Of a DNA stretch of 16,178 nucleotides, positions 1 through 9,615 are shown piece by piece. Position numbers and translations under genes: made by a program. The stretch is from Setaria digitata. Taxonomy: Eukaryota; Nematoda; Chromadorea; Rhabditida; Setariidae. The stretch's first letter is position 1; each line of letters starts with the position of its first letter. The notes beneath the pieces were generated by a model. The model had not been told where the DNA came from. It saw only the letters and a list, made by a program, of their open reading frames with translations, and ran no database searches. The stretch lies in contig RCAB01000837.1 of the NCBI GenBank assembly GCA_003640385.1, positions 1-16,178 of the forward strand, read 5' to 3'.

Positions 1-53
1 TGTCTAGGATGATATGCTAGTATCATGATAATAATGTCTAGAATGATATGCTA
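1..53. repeat. Two near-identical 19-bp direct repeats
   Basis: A 19-bp element, TGTCTAGRATGATATGCTA, occurs at 1-19 and again at 35-53 with one mismatch (G/A at its eighth base). The first copy starts at the window edge, so the array may extend leftwards. The ATGATATG core also recurs many times at about 11430-12060. It lies in what appears to be an intron of the gene ending at 252. No function can be assigned. Confidence 0.6.
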
Positions 54-102
54 ATATTGTTTCTTTCCTTTTTTCTGTCAGTAAGATTGATTACACTTTC
101 AG

Positions 103-252
103 GCCTCTTTTTATGCAAACATTTTTCATGTTAGTCAGTTATTTCACCCATCCATATTCGGCTATCGCTTACGTGAAATGCTTCTTCAGAATCCGGAAGA
201 ATTTTACTTGAATACCAATAAAATGTTTATGCAAGCGTACGCTTGGCCCTAA
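103..252 (+). CDS. Last coding exon of an unidentified upstream gene (3' partial)
   Basis: I do not recognise this protein. A good nematode-style acceptor (TTACACTTTCAG, ending at 102) is followed by 49 open codons and a TAA at 250-252. An in-frame TGA sits just before the acceptor (88-90), so the frame opens at the splice site. The peptide begins ASFYANIFHVSQ, has a central FHPSIFGYRLREML and PEEFYLNTN, and ends MQAYAWP. The first third is hydrophobic and aromatic, the rest mixed and charged, as in a real C-terminal tail. Local GC is clearly higher than in the flanks, which are nearly pure A/T, and this supports coding. No internal ATG start is needed if the exon is spliced. The frame at the acceptor is assumed to be phase 0 and cannot be proved here. 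No AATAAA was seen in the next several hundred bases; the only one nearby (217-222) is inside the codons. It could instead be an exon whose true donor lies before the stop. Confidence 0.55.
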   Translation, partial: ASFYANIFHVSQLFHPSIFGYRLREMLLQNPEEFYLNTNKMFMQAYAWP

Positions 253-494
253 TATTCATGGCACTGTTACGTGTTCATTCTAGTCTAAGTTTTATTTTCT
301 GTTTTCTCAATTGCATTCCTCTAGCACACGTTTGTGAAACATTGCTGAGTAGAAATCTTCACTTCAAATGTCTATAACTTTTTATGGTTAATGTGAAATA
401 TCATTGGTTCTTAATATTGATCATTCATTTCTTCATTTCATCTTCAATAATTTGCTACTGCTATAATTATGATTGTTTTTATCACAACTGTGTC
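253..494. other. 3' flank of the first gene, no gene seen
   Basis: AT-rich sequence after the stop codon, presumably 3' UTR and then intergenic. An open frame from about 384 is rich in Y, H, C and I and simply reads through the microsatellite that follows. I see no convincing polyadenylation signal or splice structure. Confidence 0.5.
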
Positions 495-890
495 CATTAT
501 CACTACCATTATTTATTATCACTAATTGTCATCATCATTAATTTTCATCAATATCATTTATTATCATTATCATTATTATTAATTATTATTATTAATTTTG
601 TTATTGATATCATTATTATTAATTATTATTAACTATTATTATTGTTTATTATTTATTATTAATCATTATTGGTAACTATTACTATTAATTGTTATTATTA
701 TCAGCTATTATTAATGGATATTATTATTATTAATTATTACTAATTATCATTATTGATATTATCAACTAATATTGTTATTAATTAATACTATTATGATTTG
801 TTATTCGTTATCATTATTATCATTAATTATTATTATTATCATTGTCATTATCATTGCTAGCTATCATTAAAATTATTGGTATTATCATCA
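495..890. repeat. Degenerate ATT/ATC trinucleotide microsatellite
   Basis: About 400 bp are dominated by ATT, TTA and ATC triplets (runs such as ATTATTATTAATTATT with interspersed ATC). The array is imperfect, which suggests an old, diverged microsatellite. It creates spurious open frames because ATT/TTA/TAT contain few stops in some frames. Confidence 0.85.
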
Positions 891-3800
891 GTCAATTTAT
901 TTTTGAAAGATAACAATTAAAAAGAACAATGTGTAACCCTAGCATCGTTGTTCACTACTGTAGTAATTTTATTATTGCAAAGATGTTAGCCGTGAAATGA
1001 ATGAGAAATTGAGTACCAATTCATCCTACTCATAATCAGGTTTTTTATGCACTAATTTAATACCTTAAATTGGAATTGAATCAAAATTAACTTAATTAAG
1101 TCAGAGGGAAATTAAACTCAGGTTCATTGAAATACTTTTGAAACATGCGAAATCTAATTATACAATAGTTTGAAATTTAAATTTAGCAATTAAGCAATAT
1201 CATTTTTTGGTTTAAAAAAAAATGAACTGCTACAAAGAATTAAAAAAAAATTAACTAATTAGAATAATAATGAAGTAAATTTTTTTTTTTTTTTTTCCTA
1301 TCATCCCAATTATTTTTGTTGACTAGTTTTGTTTGTACTTTTGTGTCCAGTTATATTCATCATTTTCTTACATTTTATATTTTAGAATTTCGAAAATTCG
1401 AAGATTCATCAGAGTTTTGTAAATTTTCCTCCACTTCATTTTGTTGGACGGCATCTCTTTTAAAAATATTTGGGAATTTTTTTTCCTTTTTGTTGGAAAG
1501 AAAGTCCATCAAGGGAAATATATGTGTTTTTAGTCTTTTTGTTTTTCGGAAATATCATATATACAGGAAGTTTCCTTCTCACTGATCAATTATAAAATTG
1601 CTAGATTCCGATTACAACTGTTAGAATTGATGTTATTTATTCAGTAGATGAAAATTTTATTTTATTCCATTTCGCAAACATTAACTGTCCTGCCCCTCCG
1701 CTAAGTTTACTTTGAAGATTTAAAAATTGCTTAAACACTTACCAATATAGCTTATTTACAATGTAAATTAATAAATTTTATTTTTTTCCATTTTACAAGT
1801 AATAACTTTTATTCAGTGAAAGTTTCATATTGTTTGAAGCTAATCATACTGACTGATTATATGCAAATTATTTTGATCATTGTGATGATTAGATGTTTAA
1901 ACCTAATGATTAGGTAATTGAGCAATGAAATTTCCCAAGTAAAATTTGTCGAAAACGAAATAATTAATTAGATATTGAGAAATATGTATTCTGTTATTAA
2001 TTAATTTAAGATTCATTTCACTCATTAATTACTTCGATGTTTGAAAAATTCTCCAGAAAATATATATATAATTTTTCATCATTTCATTCATAATTCTCAA
2101 CAATTAATTCTTAACCAAACTACTACGCTTAAGCAAATAAAGAACAAAAAACAAATGTAACATTTTTCTTCTCATGCAATTTTTTTCTTTAATTGAAGTA
2201 AATTTTTAAATTATTCACCAAATAAAATGAAAAAAAAAAAATAGAAATTTTTATTTTTTTTTTAAATAAGGTGAAATGAAGGTAGACAAAGAAATTGTGT
2301 GGCAAATTATGCGGAAAAGATGTGATGCCATAAAATTGTAGTCCTTTGGGAATTGAATTATGTTAAGTTATCTGTTTATTTTGCACAATTTTTTGGCATA
2401 AAACGATAATAAATCTTTGGTTAGTACTTTATTTCGTTTTTTTTTTTTTTTCTTTTTTCTTTTTTTTCAAAATTTCCATTCTTTTGCCAATTTATTCTGA
2501 CAGTTCTTAGATTTTTGACTCGTTATATTTCAGACTCATACATATGTATGTATATGTACTTCGTTCTTACTTGTGATGCTATTTTTGAAATTCTTAAAAA
2601 AGAAAGAATGAAGGAAATTTTTTTTTTTTTTGCCGCTTTCTTTTCTTTTTTTTAAACTAATTTTACTGTTTAATTTAATTGCTAAAAATGTTGAAAAAGG
2701 ATATTACGAGGAAATATCATTTCTTCATCTATAACTTTTTCAGTATCATTTTCCTTCTTTTTCTTCATCAAGTTTACAATTTTAATTTTCACCTTTCTGA
2801 CAAATTTCCTATACATTCATTCCTCATTCTTATTTTGAGCATTCTTTATTTTGATGAAAATTTTAATTTAAGATCAAATGTCATCTGTAATATTGTTGTG
2901 AAGTAAGTAAGAGTGAAAATGCACTTCGAAAAAAGTTTCATAAAAAAGCCATAAACAAATCGAAAAACAAAAATAAAATCGAAAATTTTCGACGAATTGA
3001 TGAAAGACATTTGGTGCAAAATTCACAGTAGTAATATGAAATATTTCATTATCTTTATCATATTGCTCTTCAATGATTTTACCATGAAATCCTTCATGCG
3101 ACATAGTAAATTAATTGTGATTGAGTTTGGCATAAGATTAATCTGTTTACTGCTAATTAGTTGAAATTTGGAATTTTTTTTAAATTGCTCTGATCTGATC
3201 AGATAATAACAGTGCTAATGCAAATAATCAGTGTTAATCTTTCCACCAATTTCTCAGTTCCTTACGCTTATCAGTTTCAAGAAATCATTAAAATTTCAGT
3301 ATTTCAGTAAAACTTACTCATCGTCCGCCCTATCCTTTCTGTTTTTAGCAAAGATATGATTGAAAAAACGAACCTAACAGTATTAAATATTTCAGGCTTA
3401 TTCTTTTCTTGCATTTTCATCCTATCAAAAAATTCTGCGCTCAGTTTCTTTCTTCATGCTCTGAGTTTTTTTTTTTTCCTTTTTTCTTTTTCTTTGCCAA
3501 ATTTTGAAATAATTTAAGATTAAAATTTGAAATAAATTTTGTTTAAAAAAATATTCTACATTAATTCATTCGTTTAGGATCTTACCGTCTTTTTTATGAG
3601 CTTTTCATCTTTTTTTCTTTTTGCTGCCAAATTTAGCAATAATTTAGGACGAAAACAGGTAGCACATTTTGTGAATTTTAAGCCTAAAATTATACAATTA
3701 TTAAAATTTGAAATTATAATATTTTACTGAATGAAATATTCCACCTTATTCCATTCAAGTAACGAGAAAAAATGAAAACGAAAAAAATTTCCTTTCTTCT

Positions 3801-5845
3801 TCCATTCTTTGAGCTTCATTCATGATTCAAAATTAAAAAAAAAAAAAAAAATAAACGCTTCCAATCAACAAATGTTATCGAAAATCATTCTCAATTCTCA
3901 ATTGCATATCGAAAAATGATTTTCTCGTATTTTTTTTTTTTTTCTTCTCTAAGCATATAAAAGGTGTTATTATTAATATTCAAATAGAAACGATAAGTTT
4001 GCAAGGGTGAACCAGCTAGTTGATTATGATCATAAATCATTTTAAAATAAAATTTTACCCTTTCATTTTCCTCACCAATTTGTTAGAGCACTTTATCAGT
4101 GTAACCTAGCGGGAAAAAAATACAACGAAAGTAGAAGTAAGTTAACTTTTTAATTAATTGCTCTTGCCCCATTGAATAATTTTTTTCCTTTTTGAATTTT
4201 AGAAATCGCTGTTTCCTCTTTCTTTTTTTACCTTATATCATTTAGTTCGAACTAGCCTAGTATTATTTCATTCTTAAAATAAGCTAGCCTAACATTTTGA
4301 TTCTTGCTAAATCTGCAATCATGTTTTGCGTTTTTTTTTTTTTTTTGATCTAAATTAGTCTAAAATTTCATTTCTGGCATAGTTTAATTTCTATTCACCC
4401 GGAATTTCGATGATTTGCAGCTTTTTATAACCTTAACATATATGCATTAAGAGATAGCGGCAAAAATATTCATAAAATTATTCTCTTTTTCAGCAGCCTA
4501 TCATTTAAAAGCCTTAGACTGGAGGGAAAGGCTGAATTAGCTCAAGCTAAGTGGCATTATTATTATCATTTTGTTTCCAAAGTTTTAAGAAAAGAAAAAA
4601 AAGCTTGCATCAAGTGAAACATATATGTTAAAGTCACTCATTTCTACCATTATTTTAAGCATTTTTATTTATTATGCAGAACTATTTTGCAAATGAAATA
4701 TTTTAAAACTCACTTAACTTTATCATCCATCGATTATCATTATCAGTTATTTTAATTCATAAATTATTATTAACACTCATTTAGCTTTGTCCTCCACCAA
4801 TTGTTAGTTCTTTTAATTTATAAATCCATGAATTAATGATATATTCTGTAAAGTAATAACAACTATGATGCTGGAACGAAATTTCGAGAAAGTGTCAAAG
4901 TTGTTTTGCAAAATTTTATCTCTGTCAAAAGATGTCAAAATATTAAGAAAGCGACGAAAAATTTCATTTTGAATGATAAATTTGCTTCTGAGCTGCTCTT
5001 CTGATAACTTCAACATTTCAGAAATTTTTTCCTAAATCTTTAATCCTCTACATTTTTATAACTTTTTTTTTTTTTTCGCTTCGCAACTAAAAAGATTCAT
5101 AATTTTTCATCTCAATTTTGAAATTTTCTAAATTTATTTATTCCCCTGTTGAGTGCTTTGTTTTTCTTTTTCGTTTTTTTTTTTTTTTTTTCATCTGAAT
5201 ATCGCAATTTAAATTTAGCAATTTACAAATGATGTTTTTTGAAATTTTTCTTAATATTTATGATTGAAATGAAGCGTTTCTAATATTTTATAATATTATT
5301 TATTGCAATAATTTTTTTTTTTTTATAATAGATTAAATAAAACATATTATTAAGTTAAGGAAATTATTAATAAATTACTGCAAGCAATGATCAGTGCTAG
5401 CGGTCAGCTTAGTGTGAAATAAACTTTTCCAGAAGTGGCAAATGCTTTGACCATATTTGAAGTAAACGCTAAATGAGAGAAGTAATCATTAATTAAAAGA
5501 CTGAGTCGGTTTTATTTGTAATCTTTTATTCAGCATATTCCATATCATCATTTTTCTTTTCTTTAAGACAGCTTTCAAGCTTCATTTTTTTTCTTTTTTA
5601 TCTTGACTTTATCAGTAGCATTTGATAATCCATCCTTTTCTAATCAAAAATTCTAACCAATTTCATCTTATTTCTAATCTTTACTCTTAAATATTTCCAG
5701 TGTTTTCTGATTAAACTTTTCGTCTTATCAGAAATTATATTACTGACTTGTTTAAATTTTTGCAAATGTTTATTCATGACATGAAAATTGAAAATGGAAA
5801 AAGATTTTTTGAATTGAAATAACTTGATCCTTATCTTTTTTTTTT
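891..5845. other. AT-rich non-coding stretch, no supported gene
   Basis: About 5 kb with many poly-T runs of 10-20 bases, for example near 1280, 2437, 3466, 3930, 4330, 5064 and 5175, and few matching poly-A runs. Open frames on both strands are up to about 90 codons, which is roughly what chance gives at this base composition over six frames. Examples are 1316-1585 plus, 2679-2906 plus, 2874-3104 minus, 4414-4617 plus and 4813-5016 minus. None carries a recognisable domain or a clean acceptor/donor pair. It may be intergenic DNA or a long intron of an UNC-13 long isoform. Confidence 0.5.
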
Positions 5846-6011
5846 GTGTTTTTTTTTTTTTTTTTTAAATTACCTCTCCTAACTTATTTCATATCTGATA
5901 AAGAAATAATAAATAGCTAGTCATTGAAAGGNGTGTTTTTTTTTTTAAATTACCTCTCCTAACTTATTTCATATCTGATAAAGAAATAATAAATAGCTAG
6001 TCATTGAAAGG
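5846..6011. repeat. Near-perfect tandem duplication around an N, probable assembly artefact
   Basis: Copy 1 spans 5846-5931 and copy 2 spans 5933-6011, separated by a single N at 5932. Both begin GTG plus a T run and end CATTGAAAGG. They are identical except for the poly-T length (18 versus 11). The duplicated unit meeting exactly at an N, with the difference confined to a homopolymer, is what one sees when two contig ends covering the same bases were joined instead of merged. Confidence 0.85.
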
Positions 6012-6622
6012 GATGAAAGATTGATTGTTAAAATGTTAGAATTAATTAAGAGGGAAAATTGAATAAATCAAAATTTGGAACTCTTGCTAGAACTCAAAAT
6101 TAAAATCATAATTGCCTATCAAACTTATCAATTTCTCATAATTTTTTCCGTGATTAATTTATGAATGTGTAAATTAGTCGATAATTTTTTTTTTTGTATT
6201 CTTTCTTTTTTTTTAATTTTTGATCATACAAGAAGTCCAAATGTATTTCAAGCAGTACTTTACGTAATTCAGTTTTATTCTGTTGGCAATAAAATGAACA
6301 AATGACGAGTGAAAAAAAAAAAAATTAGCTAAATCCTGGTTGAATGTAAGTTCCACATTTTTATTTGCTTATTGATTCTTCCTTTCGTCATACCATCTTG
6401 TCCTTTCCAATCTAATTTCAAAAAGTTTAAAATTCCTAGTTCTAAAATTCAATTGGGCGAAATCTTATCAAATATAAATCCATCTTCGTAAGCAGCTATA
6501 AGTTATATGAAAGAAAAGAAAAAAAAAGTGGAAAAAAAATTGAACTATTCTTTCCTAAGAAACTTTTATCCCATACAGTACCGGATCACAATTTCCGGAA
6601 ATGGTATAGAATTATCATTTCA

Positions 6623-6652
6623 AATTTGGCAATCGTCAATTTGGCAATCGTC
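6623..6652. repeat. 15-bp perfect tandem duplication
   Basis: The unit AATTTGGCAATCGTC occurs twice head to tail without mismatch (6623-6637 and 6638-6652). It looks like a recent local duplication in non-coding DNA. Confidence 0.9.
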
Positions 6653-7608
6653 TTCTTCCACTTTTTAAAATGATTTCGTGAAAATTACAATCATTTATTT
6701 GATTCACTGAACGAGTTTAATTTCGAATTCAATTTACCTTTTAAGTATAACCTTTTTCTGCAGTATAATGTTTTTCACTTATTTTCAATTGCAAAAGAAG
6801 CAAAAAAAATTAAAAAAAAAAAATAAGATTAAAAACCTACAAAAAGATAAATTAGATTGTTTAAAAATGTTGTCTTGCATAATGACCCATTTGAAAGTTT
6901 CAATTAATAGCAAATTTCCTGGAATACCAATTAAATTCCTCTGTCAAAGTTGATTTTAAAACACGAATATCCCAAAAAAAAGAAAAAAAGAAGAGCATAT
7001 TTAATCATAGATTATGCTATCAGATAAGTTATCAATTCACTGGTCTTCAATAATAATTTACATCATTTTCTCCTTTAACATAACATATGTGCTAATAAAC
7101 TTACTTTCTTCTTAACATTCAAAATTTTTCATGCGTTATTTTCAATTCTTAAATTTATTGGATGGTTTTTTTTTTTTCGAAAATAATATAAAAATTTCTA
7201 TTCTTAATTCTCAATTATCAAACTTATTAAAGATTATTAATTATGTCAAATTGTTTCTTTCGTTTTTTTTTTTTTTTAAATTAAAATTTGAGAGAAGAAA
7301 ATCAAAAATTCATTTGAATTTTAATATCTAAAAAAATATATTCTCAAAGTTTTAATATCTCGACAGAAGTACATCTTTCTAATTTTATTTAAATATATCT
7401 TTTGTTTTGTCATTTCCTTTCTTTTTTTTTTTTTCACGTGCTATCTTATTTGAAGAATAATGATAGAGTAATTCTCATTACCATATAATTTTCACTTTTA
7501 TGATTGTAATTACAATAAAAATTAGTAATTCGAACTTAAAAAAAAATATTATTAATTATAATTCTTTTTTTTCCGAATAAATGCAAAAATTTTTTATCGT
7601 AATTTTAA

Positions 7609-7623
7609 ATATATATATATATA
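7609..7623. repeat. Short AT dinucleotide microsatellite
   Basis: A run of alternating A and T of about 15 bases in a strongly AT-rich stretch. Its only notable property is that it is simple sequence. Confidence 0.8.
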
Positions 7624-8640
7624 ATTTTTAATTTTGTTACAAAATTTTTTTATTTTGAATAATAATGCAAATGATGAAGAAATTTTATTTAATAAAATTT
7701 ATTTTTTCTTCTATTCATTCAATAACAGTAATTATTATTAAATTAGAATTTTTTATAATTTTTAAAAAAATTTTTTGAAAGATTCTGGGAGAGAGAGAAG
7801 GAGAGTGGAAAAGTGCGAGAAATTCGGAAACGATTTATATATATCATTAAATTTATTTACCTATTAATAACATAAATAATAATATATTTCAATTATTAAT
7901 GTTTTCATATATCGAATTTAATTGCTATTTTTCTTGAATTAAATTATTCTCTTCCATTAATTACTTCAAATTCTAATATCTGTAATTTCCAAAATAATAA
8001 AACTGATATGAATTAAGAAATTTGTGAAAATTAAAACTTGTTCCTTTCTCTCTCTTCTGTCTCTCCTGTCAACTTCTTTCTTGACATTCTTCTTAAGCTA
8101 TTAAAATTCCCATCTTCATCTTCATTCATTACTTCCTTTTTTCCTCACTCATCCTTCTTTTGCCTATTATCATAATTTTTTGACTTCTGCATTAGTTTAT
8201 TTCTTGCATTAATTTCTTATTTTAGAAATTTCTCGCTTATTATTGACCATTGTTATTAATTACTGTTGAAGGTCTGGTTTTCTCTTACTGTTATTACCAT
8301 TATCATTCTTGTTGTTATTGTTTTATAATTTACCAAGTATAATTTATTCAATTTCGTGTTAATTATTTAATGAGTATATTTTGCTTTTGAGAAATAATTT
8401 TTTCACCAAAACACTCTTTGTTATTTCCATTTTCATCTCTTTTCTAATTTAATTTTAGTAACAGACGTATTTATTGCTATGATGAGAAATTCAATTCATT
8501 ACCTCTGAAAGTTAGCTTTAAGCCTTTTCTTAAATACACTGGTGATAAACAATATGATCAAAACTTTAATTAAATTATCATCTGTCCTAATTAAGTGATA
8601 CTCTGAAGTAATAGATTGAGCAGAAATTAATCGCAGTTGC

Positions 8641-9117
8641 TTATTCGCTTCTTTTCCCATTTAGCAAGAAAGAAACAGTTTCATTTGCTTTCGTATTTTT
8701 TCCTTTTTTTTTTTTTTTTTTTTTCGATTTTAATCTTGTTCGTTGAAAATTTGTCGAAATTATTTTAGCATTTCAACATTTAGAAATGGAATAAAATCGA
8801 ATTTGAATTTTTTGACATATCTTCCTTCAAAATACGCCCTCTTATCATACATCTCATACTTCTTCTCTTCTCTGATTCGAAGTGCTGAGGAACCACTTAA
8901 TGAATTTTCGCTGAATTTCAATTTCTGGCCTATATTTGCGTCAAATTTTGCTGAAGCCTCTTTTTGTTTGAAGGAATTTGAAAAATAAGGACAAATTTCC
9001 GACTGATGCGACTATTCACATTTGACGGATGCTAAATGGATTACGTTGATAATTTCAATTTTATGCTACATTTAAAATTGGAAATTATGTAAATCATTTA
9101 CTGTTAACTCTGATTAA
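8641..9117. other. Region just upstream of unc-13 exon 1, possible promoter or 5' UTR
   Basis: After a long poly-T tract (about 8704-8724) the composition becomes less AT-rich from about 8815 to 9060, standing out from the preceding kilobases. If exon 1 is a true first exon, this would hold the promoter and 5' UTR or trans-splice acceptor. If it is internal, this is the end of an intron. The stretch is open on both strands (about 8743-8988 plus; 8760-9011 minus). I see no definite TATA box or spliced-leader acceptor consensus. Confidence 0.35.
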
Positions 9118-9615
9118 ATGTTGGTACAGCCCGTCGTATCAGATCCTGCTGCTGATCTGTTGGCATTTTCGATGTCATTTAAAAAAGTACGGCGGGCTGA
9201 TACTGTCAAATCGGTGCGATATGTTGATAAACGAAATGTTAACGATAATTTATCATTTCGTGGATATCGCAAAGTTCGATCAACAAGTCTACCAAACCCA
9301 AAAGATTTATACGCTGTCGTTCGTGATAATGATAAGCGTCAAACAGGAGCAATGGATAAAGTTTCAAATTCAAATGAATTAATCCCATATAAGAAATCAT
9401 ATCAACGAAATCGATTTAATTCATTATTTGCATTGGTATCAGCATTTGGCTTACATTCGTCTTCATACATTTTAAGTAATGGCTATTCAGCCAGTGATAA
9501 TTTTGGCTTATATATGCCATCAATAGGGATAGATAAAACTGCGCAATTATTAAAATCACCCATCATATTAATTCCCAAATTAATCCTCAATGACACGATG
9601 AAACGAAAGCCAAAG
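9118..9615 (+). CDS. unc-13: unc-13 exon 1 (variable N-terminal region)
   Basis: This encodes residues 1-166. It is the longest open frame in the window and too long to be chance at this base composition, with balanced codon use unlike its flanks. A TAA directly precedes the ATG. The exon ends at the donor AAAG|GTTTGT (phase 0); reading on would hit a stop two codons later. Near the N-terminus is a basic stretch ([20 protein letters not shown], about residues 20-39). After that come a Ser/Asn-rich segment and a more hydrophobic stretch (about residues 102-155). I recognise no domain. By position it corresponds to the isoform-specific region ahead of C1, such as the M region of C. elegans UNC-13 MR; that assignment is inference. 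It could instead be an internal exon starting at 9130 ([11 protein letters not shown]). Confidence 0.85.

Larger units (their letters stand above)
6012..8640. other. AT-rich non-coding stretch with simple repeats
   Basis: No gene is supported. It contains a 15-bp perfect tandem duplication (6623-6652), the 12-bp palindrome ATTTCCGGAAAT (6591-6602), a short AT dinucleotide run (about 7609-7623), a GA-rich run (about 7787-7805), and many poly-T tracts. Short open frames here (6768-6953, 7131-7331) are lysine/phenylalanine-rich translations of A and T runs. Confidence 0.6.

Noticed and set aside
232..245. Perfect 14-bp palindrome CAAGCGTACGCTTG
   Set aside because: It lies inside the codons of the candidate terminal exon (Gln-Ala-Tyr-Ala-Trp), so coding constraint explains it well enough.
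384..632. 82-codon open frame rich in Y, H, C and I
   Set aside because: It reads through an ATT/ATC microsatellite; repetitive, no domain, no splice logic.
1316..1585. 89-codon plus-strand open frame
   Set aside because: Phe/Ser-rich translation of T-rich DNA starting from a non-ATG codon; length expected by chance at this composition.
2276..2341. 21-codon ATG frame (MKVDKEIVWQIMRKRC...) faintly like the N-terminus of ribosomal protein L28e (VWQ-I-R)
   Set aside because: The resemblance covers only a few residues, the frame stops at once, and no continuation is found in the other frames.
2679..2906. Plus-strand frame ending at a good donor-like GTAAGTAAG (about 2902)
   Set aside because: Hydrophobic T-rich peptide, no partner exon and no homology; GTAAGT-like strings occur several times by chance in the window.
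2874..3104. Minus-strand 76-codon frame with a plausible first 40 residues (MSHEGFHGKIIEEQY...)
   Set aside because: The second half is Phe-rich noise, there is no donor at a sensible place, and the length is within chance expectation.
4243..4254. Palindrome TAGTTCGAACTA with tRNA B-box-like GTTCGAA
   Set aside because: The B-box consensus is incomplete and no matching A box or cloverleaf arms surround it; I found no tRNA gene in the window.
4414..4617. Plus-strand frame with an acceptor-like TTCTCTTTTTCAG and a charged stretch (LRLEGKAELAQAKW)
   Set aside because: No suitable donor follows, and a second frame over the same bases looks equally coding-like, which suggests chance.
4813..5016. 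Minus-strand 67-codon frame (MLKLSEEQLRSKF...)
   Set aside because: Moderately protein-like, but no family recognised, no splice partner, and chance length for six frames in this composition.
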